A stretch of DNA of 64,000 nt from Lepidostoma basale (Eukaryota; Arthropoda; Insecta; Trichoptera; Lepidostomatidae), in the NCBI GenBank assembly GCA_022606425.2, contig JAHDVF020000016.1:6168501-6232500 (forward strand), written 5' to 3'. The notes under the pieces are model-generated. The model worked only from the letters and a program-made list of their open reading frames with translations, was not told the origin of the DNA and ran no database searches. Shown here in pieces: positions 30,130 through 39,417 of this stretch. The translations under genes were made by a program, and so were the position numbers. Numbering within the stretch: the first letter of the stretch is position 1; every line of letters begins with the position of its first letter.

Positions 30130-30415
30130 TGTTGCGAGGTACAAATGTAGAGGAAGTTTCGTTTTCTGGGAGCAGTATGGTGATCCATCTTTTCTACCTA
30201 TTCTTTGAAAGAAAAGGCGTGATAGTTAGTAAGTTAGTATTGAAAACGTATGTTTTCTCAAGGCCTAATTTAATTTTATGGGGATGGCATGTGTCGCTTT
30301 GCTAGAGCATTACGAAGAGTAACGAGTATAAAAAAAATATAGAAATTGATATGGCATATGGAGAAGGCCTACGTCCAGGAGTGGACGGATACAGGCTAAT
30401 GATGATGAATAATTA
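30130..30415 (+). mobile_element. TTAG-LINE end, family C half, and another LINE end
   Basis: 30130-30236: degenerate 3' end with TAGTTAGTAAGTTAG. 30237-30310: minus-strand family C (TGGGGATGGCATGTGTCGC). 30350-30400: GAGAAGGCCTACGTCCAGGA, TGGACGGATACAGGC, the last codons of an EAYVQQWT-type LINE as at 51820. Confidence 0.5.
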
Positions 30416-30425
30416 AAAGTTATTA

Positions 30426-30515
30426 AATCAAATCAAATCAAATCAAATCAAATCAAATCAAATCAAATCAAATCGAATCGAATCGAATCGAATCGAATCG
30501 AATCAAATCAAATCA
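30426..30515 (+). repeat. Pentanucleotide array with block variants
   Basis: (AATCA)9, then (AATCG)6, then (AATCA)3, perfectly in register from 30426 to 30515. It forms the (GATTT)n-type tail of the minus-strand Jockey/CR1-like LINE that follows. Confidence 0.9.
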
Positions 30516-30885
30516 GTATATTTCATCAATAGACATTACAAAATTAATATTTAAGGCGTCTATTGAGAACAGGTTAAATAATATCTTGTGTATAGAATAC
30601 TACCAGAAACGCATGAGAGATGGTTCGACATAAAGAAGACAGGATATTTTCCAGAATTAAGATTATTTGCCTTCTGAACGTACTTTCACTAAAATGACGT
30701 CGATCTCCGAGGATACCTCATAGAGCAGATTATTTGCTCTTCCCACCGGTGTCATCAGAGGCAGGTTGGTTCTGGCAGCCGGTAGGTAAAACAATCTATG
30801 CTGTCGCTGTCGGAGATACCCTCCAGCACGGCCGAGAATCTAAAAAAATGGGTTATTAGATGCCCATCTCTTTGAAGCTGCAGAA
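30426..30885 (-). mobile_element. Jockey/CR1-like LINE 3' fragment
   Basis: Minus strand: TTCTCAATAGACGCC, CGAACCATCTCTCATGCG, TCTTTATGTC, GAACCAACCTGCCTCTGATG. 5' truncated within the frame equivalent to 18900-19080. Confidence 0.65.
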
Positions 30886-31170
30886 TGGGCTTAAGATGGT
30901 TTGGGCACATGGAAAAAATGAATGAAGAAATGATCATACTGGAAAAGTTATGTAAATTACGTAAACTGAACAAGAAATAGCGGAAGACCGAAGTGACGAT
31001 GAAATCAATCAATATAAAATTTCGGTCACGTGAGGAGTCGGAAAAATCGAAATGCTTGTATGACACGATAATGAATGTTAAGGAAGAGAAGCAAGTCAAA
31101 AATGAGAAGTGCGGTAGTCGATTTTTTCCTCATACCCTTTCACTAAGACGGCGTGATGGTTAGTTAGTTT
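30886..31170 (+). mobile_element. TTAG-LINE 3' fragment, degenerate
   Basis: AAGATGGTTTGGGCACATGG through TTTCGGTCACGTGAGGAGTC to GACGGCGTGATGG and two TTAG units. Confidence 0.65.
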
Positions 31171-31189
31171 TTTTTTATCAGAGGAGGAG

Positions 31190-31456
31190 GATATTTAGTA
31201 TAGTAATCAAACTGCTGAACATGGTCGCTTCGGAGACCGACTTTCATATTCGTGAAAGAACGTCCAGAAGACAAATACTCTTGACTTTGGAGAGTATCTT
31301 GTATTCCCAATGTCGAACCATCTCCCGTGCGTTCTTGGTATTTTATATTTTTTTAAATATTTTACCTGTTCTCAATAGATGCCTTAAACAATAATTGTTG
31401 TTTGTAATGTCTTTTGAGAAAATAAACTGATTTGATTTGATTTGATTTGATTTATA
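31190..31456 (+). mobile_element. Jockey/CR1-like LINE 3' end
   Basis: CATGGTCGCTTCGGAGACCG, AAATACTCTTGACTTTGG, CCTGTTCTCAATAGATGCC and (GATTT)4. Confidence 0.7.
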
Positions 31457-31474
31457 TTATTTCTTGAATAATAA

Positions 31475-32090
31475 TGTAAAACTCTATATTAAATAATTCA
31501 TACAAATGAAAATATATGTTTTCTAGACGTTTAATTATATTTTATGGGAATGATATGTTTCGAAAGCATCATTATCATAGATTGTATTATTGTAGATATT
31601 TGATCTTCTTCTTCTTTCGGTGCCGTGCCAGGTCCCCCCAACGTTGGCGACCACTACAGCAAAGGTATTCGCCATAGTGATTCCTGGGAAAAGGTGACCA
31701 GAGTGGTTTCCCGTAGCCTTCTCTGGTAGATTTTTCTGTCGGGGTTACCTTCCCTTAGCTGGTTGGATCTGATTTGGAGGCGCCAGAAACTCGCCTTTCA
31801 TCCCCTCCTTATCTGCTGTGATCACACGGTTATGAGTGTGATCCCATTGCCCGGGGTTCGCGACAGGGACGGACGGCCGATGGAATGCAACTGGGCGTTT
31901 CGCAGCATTTTATAGAATCACACCCTCCAGCAAGATGTGGCTCGCGGCGACCCTACTGACAATTCGAACTCCCGAGTCAGATATTTGATAATGACTCTAA
32001 AAGACGATCCATGTCATTTCCAAAAAATATAATAAAACTTCTAGAAAAAATACGTTTTAATTCGTATAAATTATTAAGTTATTAATGTTA
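31475..32090. repeat. Foldback family C split by retroposon X
   Basis: Left half (minus) TTTATGGGAATGATATGTTT; right half (plus) from 31985: TTTGATAATGACTC, GATCCATGTCATTTCC, AACTTCTAGAAAAAATACG. Between them lies retroposon X at 31605-31978. Confidence 0.6.
31605..31978 (-). mobile_element. Retroposon X, (GAA)n tail
   Basis: Flanked by an exact 11-bp duplication AGATATTTGAT (31594-31604 and 31979-31989), showing target-primed integration. On the minus strand it ends GGGGGGACCTGGCACGGCAC then AAAGAAGAAGAAG. This 3' end resembles the end of the RTE-like LINEs at 46060 and 59310 (GACCTGACGTGGCAC; GGACCCGACAGGGCGC). No ORF. Other copies: 50408-50820 and 54830-55160. Inferred SINE-like parasite of a (GAA)-tailed LINE. 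Confidence 0.7.
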
Positions 32091-32634
32091 ATAATTTATC
32101 ATTCTGTATATATCATTTGTATCGTGAGATTAACGTACTTAGCAACTTAGCAGGCAATACAAAATTGAATTTTCACATACACCCCGTAATTTACGTTAGA
32201 GATACTTTAGGTGGTAAGCGTTTATATTAATAAATCACGAATTTTAGCAGTTTAATGTCCTTTCAATGGATTAGAACAATTTATTTTCCGTTTAGGGGTA
32301 CTTGAACAGCGGCGGAACGTAAACTTTTCATTGCATATTGCAAAATAGTTTAAATTAATGAGAAAATTTTTTTTCGTTAATTGTTTTATTCCATTTATTT
32401 TTTCATCTTCTGAACAGCGAGCTGTCGAAACCGGTCGTAACTAAAAATCAAATACATAAAATTAAGGATTATTTTGTTTTCATTATATGAATTGAACTTC
32501 TATCAAAAATATTAATGAACAATAATAAATAATCCAAAGCACACTTAAAAAAGACCACATATAATATAAAATTGATATTTTAATTATACTTTCATATCCT
32601 GATAAAATTTTACCCTTTGCTACTGATCTAGGAG
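32091..32634. other. AT-rich stretch with a family B scrap
   Basis: 32410-32430 has GAGCTGTCGAAACCGGTCGT, followed by AAATCAAATACATAAAATTA, a decayed family B half. The remainder has no gene. Confidence 0.5.
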
Positions 32635-32750
32635 ACTTGGTTTAATCCTAAGTAGCTCGGGAGGTACGGAAGAGGATGTAGCCAGCAGACTCAACAAGCT
32701 AAGGAGAGCTTTCGCGGGCTTCTACTTGCATGGCGTTCCAGTATCATTTC
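32635..32750 (+). mobile_element. LINE RT-region fragment
   Basis: Reads SGGTEEDVASRLNKLRRAFA, the stretch that in many insect LINEs lies between RT and the C-terminal domain (GG..EDV..R..KA..AF). Confidence 0.6.
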
Positions 32751-32855
32751 AAAGACAGTGTAACAATCACACTTCTATCGCCAGGAATCGAATCAGACAT
32801 CTTCAGTGTGGTAGTTGTAGCTCTTGCCACTCTGTCACGAAGGTCGCCTAATTTT
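32751..32855 (-). mobile_element. SINE-1 (tRNA-derived), decayed copy
   Basis: Complement reads CCTTCGTGACAGAGTGGCAA and TCTGATTCGATTCCTGGCG, with the AGTGTGATTGTTACACTG hairpin beside it. Box A is damaged. Confidence 0.5.
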
Positions 32856-32879
32856 ATATTATAATTTTTCAAAACATTT

Positions 32880-33178
32880 TGAATGTATACAAATTCTTGT
32901 AGACAAATACTGGATTTTACCTATTGCGGATAAATTATTTTTTTATAAGGATTAATTGTATCTCAATAGAGATGAAGATGTAAATTGGTTTCTGGGAACA
33001 GAATATGGTGGCCGAGACGCTTTCAGGACTTATGATCTGTCATTGGTTCGGTTGAGCGATCGCTTTATGTTTAACTACATTCCCCATTCCTCCCTTCTTA
33101 CGGCCGCTACATTTTCGTTTTTCGCGCTAATATTTCTGCTTATATTAAATTTACAATATATAACATAACTTCAAGAAA
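32880..33178 (+). repeat. Interspersed repeat R, copy 4
   Basis: Includes the upstream edge TGTAGACAAATACTGGATTT and CATTGGTTCGGTTGAGCGAT. The open 70 codons at 32956-33168 correspond to the frame in copy 2. Confidence 0.6.
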
Positions 33179-33189
33179 AATTACGTTTT

Positions 33190-33482
33190 CATTCGTATAA
33201 ATTATTTGATATAGGTTTTTACACCATTATATAAGAAATATAACATTTGTTGTTTTTTAAATTATGATGTAAAACTCCATATTAAATAATGAATAAAAAT
33301 AAAACGTCTGTTTTCTAGAAATCTTATTATATTTTATATAAATGACATGTTTCGCCTGTGCAAGGTATTATTTTATGTCATTTGATAATTCTTTGGACAG
33401 GCCAAATATGTCTTTCACATAAAATATAATAAAACTTCTAGAAATCAGATGTGTAAATTCGTATTAAAAATATTTTGTTTGA
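33190..33482. repeat. Foldback family C, inverted pair
   Basis: Left ACGTCTGTTTTCTAGAAATC and AAATGACATGTTTCGCCTG; right CAGGCCAAATATGTCTTTCA and AACTTCTAGAAATCAGATG. The right core box reads TTTGATAATTC; GAAAC is CAAAT, so the ribozyme motif is inactive. Confidence 0.6.
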
Positions 33483-33885
33483 TATGTATTTCTTCAATTG
33501 TCGTATCCTTTAAAAAAATAGATTGCTTTATTCGATCAATGGATTTAATCTTATATATGAAAACCTTCCATTGGACAATATTTTTGAAGGATTTTGTACT
33601 GCACTGCATATTTCTATAATCATTAAGCCATATTTGAACTTCGTAAAAAGTGACAAATAAATCACCCCCCTTGTTTGCTAGTCAGCTTAATGGAATTACC
33701 TTTCTGTTTCGTGCCCCTCCATAATTAACACGTATTTGCATTCGCCATTCGAGTAAAAGCTAATTTTAAAATGCAAATTCTTTATTTACTGAGTTTAAGT
33801 TTTACGAGTTCGGACACGCTCGGGTGGATACTGGAGTAACCCATAAAAACAATGTTTTATTGTCTCTTAAACAAGGATATACAAA
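33483..33885. other. No gene seen
   Basis: AT-rich and unmatched. TTCGGACACGCTCGGG at 33810 is slightly GC-richer. Confidence 0.4.
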
Positions 33886-33889
33886 TCCA

Positions 33890-34130
33890 TATTTAATAAT
33901 TTTTAAGAATGGAAACGTCTGTTTTCTAGAAGTTTTAATGATATGTTTCGCATTGATATTTGATTATGCCTAAGCGAGACGATATAAACTACCTTAGTAA
34001 ATAACAAATTTTAATGGAAATTTTTATTTTCTAGAATTTATATTATATTTCATGGTTTCGCCTTACTACGAAATTTGAGAATGCCCCAGAGAGACAATCA
34101 TAAAAAAATCTTTTAAAATGATTTATTCAT
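33890..34130. repeat. Foldback family C pieces; LTR element target
   Basis: ACGTCTGTTTTCTAGAAGTT and TATGTTTCGC on the left, then a second unit to ATTTATTCAT. The sequence after the LTR element (42246 on) continues this repeat type, so the LTR element entered a family C repeat. Confidence 0.55.
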
Positions 34131-35166
34131 TGTAACGTAAGTTACTATTTCTTATTTATTTTCGGTTATCTTAATATTCAGTGTTTAGCTCTAGACCCCA
34201 TTCAAACCCCTAGTTCCCGTTTTTTACCACCAGAGTGCTACTTTAAACTCTTGTTCCCGCGCGCGTCGCGGATTTGGCGCAAAATTCACCCCGATGTGTG
34301 CGCCCTCTGCAGTTGACTCTCAGCCCCTTCTGCGCAACCCATTCTGCGCAGCCCATTCGGCCCGACTTCACTTCGTTTTGAGCTGTCAACTTCGCGGCAT
34401 CGATTGGAGGATCGCCGTTTCGACCCGCGATTTTCCCGATGGGATAATCCGTTTTCATCTAGCCTCATCCGCCATGGAATAACTTCGAGCAAGGTATTTG
34501 CGGTACTTGCCATCGTGCCCATAAAATCTGTGGCATTATTTCAGGTCTTCCGCCAACTTGTCCTGCACTATGGCGATGCCAAAAGTGCATATCCGCTCCC
34601 AGGCCGTTTGTCAAGCCCGACCTTGCTGCGGTTGATTCCCTCCGCCACGGTCCGAGCCATCCTCTGCTCCCGAAATTGCCGCCCACGTGTTGTCGCACAT
34701 CATGCCCCGACAACGTGGTTGACCTCACCACCATGCGGAACTGCGAGGACCACTTCACGCCGCTTCAGACAGCACCCACAGGTTAGGGAACCTCGTGTCT
34801 GCCAGGTGACGCTCTACATATTGATTTGCTGACCCACCATCTTCTGGTCAGCGTCGCTGATAACGTCTACGGACGACGTCGCCGGTCGATGTCCTGACGA
34901 GCACGCCGTCGAGGAATCGCCTCAAACAGCCTCTTCATTATTTCACCATGTGCCTCTTTTTTTGTATACGTACGACATCTCTAGCCCCTAGATAATAATT
35001 GTAACTATTTTTTGTGTTATAATAAACCCTCATGTATTCTGTCATATGTATTTATTTACACCTTTCCCTATTCGAATGACAAACAGCCGGAAAGTATCTC
35101 ACGAGAAAACCGGAGATCTAAGGGCCCGCTCTCTGCGCTAGCCGAGGTAGGGAGACACTCATTACA
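34131..35166 (+). repeat. 5' LTR of the Ty3/Gypsy element
   Basis: 1036 bp, starts TGTAACGTAA and ends CACTCATTACA, giving the usual TG...CA with a 5-bp inverted end (TGTAA/TTACA). AATAAA at 35021-35026 is a likely polyadenylation signal. Two differences from the 3' LTR: G at 34265 (T at 41344) and C at 34600 (T at 41679). Open frames inside the LTR on both strands are not conserved features of any protein I know and I do not call genes. Confidence 0.95.
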
Positions 35167-35167
35167 C

Positions 35168-35185
35168 TGGCGCCCAAACGTGTGG
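35168..35185 (+). promoter_or_regulatory. Primer-binding site
   Basis: TGGCGCCCAAACGTGTGG starts one base after the LTR. TGG pairs with the tRNA 3' CCA. I cannot name the tRNA with confidence. Confidence 0.75.
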
Positions 35186-35294
35186 CGTTCTGGCGTTGTC
35201 ATTCGATGAAGGACTTGTGTGGGCTAAACATATGTCGTATATTGATTGTTAACTGTTTATTGTCGAATTGGTAGTTTGTAATTAATTGTTTATA

Positions 35295-36227
35295 ATGGAA
35301 CAAATAGTAAATGTTCCCGGGGCCCATTTCAAAACCCTTTGCAAGGCGTTGAAGGATCGCGGAATATTGCCAAAGAATACCCTCGTGGAAGTCCGTGTTC
35401 AGGCTGAGGAATTCAACTCACGGACTCCACTCACCATACCCCCCACCGTCGCTGACCTGCCGATCTCCGCCCCCCTTTCAATCGTGTCCTCTTTATCGGT
35501 TTCTCTAACACGACCCCCTGTAGAGCTTCAGCCCTTGAATGTTAATTTCGCATCGTGGCCTGTGCAACATTTCACCGGCGCGGAAGATGTGCGCGAATTT
35601 TTCACCCGTCTAGAAGAAATCGCCAAATCTAGACGCTTCGACTCCCAATTGTTGCCATCTGTACTTCCCGAATTCCTCAAAGGCCGCGCTCTGACACACT
35701 ATAGAGCGTATTGTACGACCTCCAGTGACTGGTTGCTCCTTAAGTCACAGTTCCTGCAGCGTTTCGAGGATGACGATTATGTCATCTCAAAGAAGCTGGA
35801 GATATGGTCCTCGCGCCAGTCTCAAAATGAATTAGCGGCAGACTACTTAGCCCGGGTAGTGAGCACCAATAATACCATTGGGGAGGACGGTCTCTCTGAC
35901 CAGGAGATCCTCAAGGTATTAAGGAAGGGACTTTCGCCCAAATTAGCCCCCGTAATAATTTCGGCCAACTTCTCCTCCGTCGTGGAACTGGAGAGAGCAT
36001 GCCAGACCTACGAAAGATTGATTGGTGCGTCAGACCACCCCAGCCGCTCTGAACCTAAATCCGGCCCCTACGTCCAGAAATCCCTAGCTGCCGTTCGTGT
36101 GCCTCCCAAGAGCCCCCTAAGATGTTTCTCCTGCAAAAACCTGGGCCATATCGCCAAGAATTGCAGAAAAAAAAACCTTCCTGACACCTCTAGACCACCC
36201 CCCAGTTTTTTCGCAACAAAAAACTAG
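35295..36227 (+). CDS. gag: Gag polyprotein
   Basis: 310 codons from the ATG at 35295 (context TTATAATGG); an upstream in-frame TTG at 35286 is not a credible start. The N-terminal half has no obvious motif. The middle (about 35560-36030) resembles the capsid region of Ty3/Gypsy Gag (FTGAEDVREFFTRLEEI, WSSRQSQNELAADYLARV). Near the C-terminus (residues about 277-290) is one CX2CX4HX4C zinc knuckle, CFSCKNLGHIAKNC, for RNA binding. It assembles the particle that carries the RNA. Its TAG at 36225-36227 directly follows a slippery heptamer, so most ribosomes stop here and a fraction continue into pol. Frame intact. Confidence 0.9.
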   Translation: MEQIVNVPGAHFKTLCKALKDRGILPKNTLVEVRVQAEEFNSRTPLTIPPTVADLPISAPLSIVSSLSVSLTRPPVELQPLNVNFASWPVQHFTGAEDVREFFTRLEEIAKSRRFDSQLLPSVLPEFLKGRALTHYRAYCTTSSDWLLLKSQFLQRFEDDDYVISKKLEIWSSRQSQNELAADYLARVVSTNNTIGEDGLSDQEILKVLRKGLSPKLAPVIISANFSSVVELERACQTYERLIGASDHPSRSEPKSGPYVQKSLAAVRVPPKSPLRCFSCKNLGHIAKNCRKKNLPDTSRPPPSFFATKN

Positions 36228-37738
36228 CAGCTAGCCAGTCTCCCGTAATCCCGCGCTCAGCGGAGTGGTTAGACTGGCTGGCTTCTGTAAAATTATTCCA
36301 CGAAACCTGGTATCTCCATGCGGTAAAAATTACAAATGCCCGTGACAATCGCCCATACTTGAATTTTAAAATCCACAGTGTCCCCTTTCGCGGTCTGCTT
36401 GATTCCGGTGCAGCCATCAACATCTTAGGCGGAAATCTGTACCAATCCTTTATTAATCTCAATTATAAAATCACCCCTGGTAATTGTTCAATTCACACGG
36501 TCGATAATACCTCCCACCGTAGTATCGGAACCGTTACCTTGCCCATTCGTTATGACAATACCACCACCTGGGTATCATTCGTCCTAGTCCCTTCCCTAAA
36601 CGACTGTTTCATCCTTGGAGTCCCTTTTCTTGAATCATCTGGACTCACTCCCAGGCTATTTCCTGGACATCTGGATAACAAACCAGCCAAACAGTCAAAT
36701 ACTCAACCCGTGTACTCAGTGAATCCCTCGCCATCTTGTCTCGTCCCTGCCGAAGAATTGAATCCTGCTCAGTCCAAGGACTTGGACCGAATTAAAAACT
36801 TGTTCGAACAAATTTCTTTCGAAAAGATAGGTCTGGGCAGGACCCACCTGGTTAATCACGAGATCGACACGGGTAACCATCCGCCGGTTAAACAGAAAAT
36901 ATTCCCCCAATCCCATGTTCGCCGCCAACAATTAATAGAGGAACTAGAGAGAATGATCTCGCTGGACGTAGTTGAACCCTGCAAGAGCCCGTGGCTAAAT
37001 AATGTATTTATTGTCCCCAAAAAGGATGGTTCTGCACGATTTGTTCTGGATCCGCGAAAACTAAATTCGATTACCAAAGCCGACTGTTATCGCTTACCGA
37101 ACATTGACCGAATTCTAAGCAACCTGCGTGACACTAAATACCTTACTGCCCTTGATTTAAGCATGGGGTTCTGGCAGATGCCCCTGACTAGAGAATCAAT
37201 GATTAAAACCGCATTCTTTATTGAGGGTAGGGGTCAGTTTTGTTTCAAAGTTACTCAATTCGGGATCGCCAATATACCGAGCCAGTTGCAAAGGTTAATG
37301 GATGCTCTATTTTGTGATCTCGGTGACCATGTTTTTTGTTATCTCGATGACATTCTTATTTGCAGTCCAGATTTTGAATCTCACGTCAGCACACTCGCCC
37401 TGGTTTACGAACGTCTGCGCGAGGCCAACCTCACTATTCGTCTAGGCAAATCAGAATTCTGCAAATCTTCACTGAAGTACTTAGGCCATGTGATTGATCG
37501 TGAAGGAATAAGAACTGACCCAGATAAGATTAAGGTAATGATTGATTTCCCCCGTCCCACATCTACCAAAGAAGTTAAATCCTTTTTAGGCTGTGCCAGT
37601 TACTATCGTAAATTCATTGCACATTTTGCCGAAATTGCTGCCCCTTTATGCCGTTTAACAAGTATAAAGCTTAAAGGCACTTCCTTCCAATGGAACGAAG
37701 AGGCTGAACAATCATTTGTTGCCCTAAAAATATTATGA
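36194..37738 (+). pseudogene. pol: Pol, first part: protease, RT, start of RNase H (broken)
   Basis: Open in the -1 frame from just after a TAG at 36191. Protease: LLDSGAAINILGG with the catalytic Asp at 36401. RT from about 36900: VPKKDGSARFVLDPRKLNS, TALDLSMGFWQM, and the YLDD box at 37340-37351 (CYLDDILICSPDF). Then KVTQFGIANIPSQLQRLMD and the connection FLGCASYYRKFI. The frame ends at TGA 37736-37738 inside the RT/RNase H linker, just before the TAPVLKPPD segment that continues in another frame. The shift equals a loss of one base, most simply in the A5 run 37726-37730. Copying of the element RNA would depend on this protein; this copy cannot make full Pol without a correcting event. A sequencing error is an alternative. 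Confidence 0.85.
36206..36283 (+). promoter_or_regulatory. -1 ribosomal frameshift cassette between gag and pol
   Basis: Two in-frame slippery heptamers: T TTT TTC at 36206-36212 and A AAA AAC at 36218-36224, the second touching the gag TAG. After a 4-nt spacer, 36229-36241 pairs with 36271-36283 over 13 bp (one G-U), with an inner CCGC/GCGG hairpin at 36251-36263. pol is in the -1 frame and open from 36194. A AAA AAC plus a downstream stem is a known eukaryotic -1 frameshift design. The stem pairing was done by eye. Confidence 0.8.
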
Positions 37739-39417
37739 CTACCGCCCCTGTGTTGAAACCCCCTGATTATTCTGTACCCTACATTCTTACTTGTGATGCC
37801 AGTGGTATTAGTATTGGTAGCTTCCTTGCCCAAAAAATGCCTGACGGTTCCGAGCATGCTATAGCGTATTTTTCCCGAAAACTGACTGCTCCTGAACGTT
37901 CCTATTCTACCACTGAACGCGAACTATTGTCTATTGTGGATTCGGTACATCATTTCAGGAGTTACCTGGATGGCACACACTTTACGGTCCAAAGTGATCA
38001 TGGCTGTCTCAAATATTTGAACAATCTGTCATCGCCAGGAGGCAGACTCGCCAGATGGGCTTGCCGTCTATCACAATATAGTTTCGATTTTGTATATAAA
38101 AAAGGTTGCGAAAACAATTTAGCTGATGCCCTAAGTCGCATCGAAGTGTCCTCCCTGACCTTCCCTCCGCCCTTCACTAACGTGACTGATCAAACCTATC
38201 TAAATCTATATTCGGCATGTAAGGATAACCCGCAGTCGACAGCCAACTATCTTATCAATAACAAACACCTGTACCGTTATTCGAAATCAGGAAACTCCTC
38301 GCGCCCTGACTCCAGCAGCTACCTCTGGAAGGTTGTTGTACCCGCTAATGAAATCCCCCATGTTATATCTGACTTTCATAACAACTTCTGTCATCCCGGG
38401 ATTGAAAAAACATTTAGAACCCTCTCGCAAACATTTTATTGGAGCAATATGCGTCGCACTATCAAACAATTCATAAAAACTTGCGACACCTGCAAGGCCT
38501 ATAAGCATAGCACGCAGTCCCCTTTAGGTTTAATGACGGTGCCTAAACGCCTTTCTAAACCCCTCGTCTCCTTGTCTGCAGACCTCGTAGGGCCACTCCC
38601 GATGTCCAATCATCGCTTCTGTCACATTCTGACAGTAGTAGACAACTTTTCAAAATTTGTTTGGGCGTTTCCCCTTAGGACAGCCAACTCCAAAACTGTA
38701 ATTAAATTACTCGAGGAGAAAATATTTCTGCCTTACTCTGTTCCCCGTACGCTTATTATCGACAACGGAAGTCAATTTGTCTCCAAGGAGTTCCGTAAAT
38801 TCACTGAAGCCTATGGAATACAAGACTTGTACTACAACGCCCGCTATCATCCTCAGAACAATGTAAGCGAACGTCATAATGCAAACATCATTACCGCACT
38901 GGCAATTCTGGTAGGGAATAATCAACGGACTTGGTGTTCAAAGCTTCCACAGATCTCATCTTGCTTAAATAATACTGTCAGTATTGCTACAGGATATACC
39001 CCGTTCTTTCTTTTGCACGGCTTTGAAACTGCTCCCCACGGTTCATTTCACAATAAATTTGTTCGTGAATCAAACTCCCATAATCCATCTGACATCACCT
39101 CGGACTACGCATCTGGCCTACTTAGAATGGAAAATGTCTATGAAGAAGTTTCTTCCGCACTACTCCAAGCCTTCCAACGGAACGCTACTCGGTATAATCT
39201 AAGGCGTAAATCTTGTACCTTGCATGTCGGACAACTGGTCTGGCGCCGTGCCTTCCTTCAATCTGACGCTTCAAGGTACATATCTGCCAAACTGTGTCCC
39301 AGATTTATCAAGTGCAGGATACTCAAAAGAATTTCAGATACCATATATGAACTGTCTGATATGGCTGGAAAAAGTATCGGTACATTTCACATCAAGGACT
39401 TAGTCAAACAGGAATAG
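37735..39417 (+). CDS. pol: Pol, second part: RNase H and integrase
   Basis: 560 codons in the frame after the break; the ATG at 37735 overlaps the upstream stop and is probably not a real start. RNase H: first acidic residue in LTCDASGISIGSFLAQ near 37795, then FSRKLTAPERSYSTTERELL and a later SDHGCLKYL. Integrase: HHCC finger from about 38376 to 38500 (FHNNFCHPGIEKTF ... TCDTCKAYK). Catalytic D at 38581 (DLVGPLP), D at 38761 (IIDNGSQF), E at 38869 (NNVSERHN), giving D-D-35-E spacing. The C-terminal end has LHVGQLVWRR and a GTFHIKDLVKQE finish of the GPY/F type of end region. Frame intact to TAG at 39417. Confidence 0.9.
   Translation: MTTAPVLKPPDYSVPYILTCDASGISIGSFLAQKMPDGSEHAIAYFSRKLTAPERSYSTTERELLSIVDSVHHFRSYLDGTHFTVQSDHGCLKYLNNLSSPGGRLARWACRLSQYSFDFVYKKGCENNLADALSRIEVSSLTFPPPFTNVTDQTYLNLYSACKDNPQSTANYLINNKHLYRYSKSGNSSRPDSSSYLWKVVVPANEIPHVISDFHNNFCHPGIEKTFRTLSQTFYWSNMRRTIKQFIKTCDTCKAYKHSTQSPLGLMTVPKRLSKPLVSLSADLVGPLPMSNHRFCHILTVVDNFSKFVWAFPLRTANSKTVIKLLEEKIFLPYSVPRTLIIDNGSQFVSKEFRKFTEAYGIQDLYYNARYHPQNNVSERHNANIITALAILVGNNQRTWCSKLPQISSCLNNTVSIATGYTPFFLLHGFETAPHGSFHNKFVRESNSHNPSDITSDYASGLLRMENVYEEVSSALLQAFQRNATRYNLRRKSCTLHVGQLVWRRAFLQSDASRYISAKLCPRFIKCRILKRISDTIYELSDMAGKSIGTFHIKDLVKQE

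Noticed and set aside
34243..34832. Open frames on both strands inside the 5' LTR (and the same in the 3' LTR)
   Set aside because: Overlapping frames on both strands, no recognisable protein motif, and explained by the higher GC of the LTR.
37726..37738. A second programmed -1 frameshift in pol
   Set aside because: The heptamer at 37726-37732 (A AAA ATA) does not fit the X XXY YYZ rule, and the site lies inside the RT/RNase H linker. A one-base deletion is simpler.
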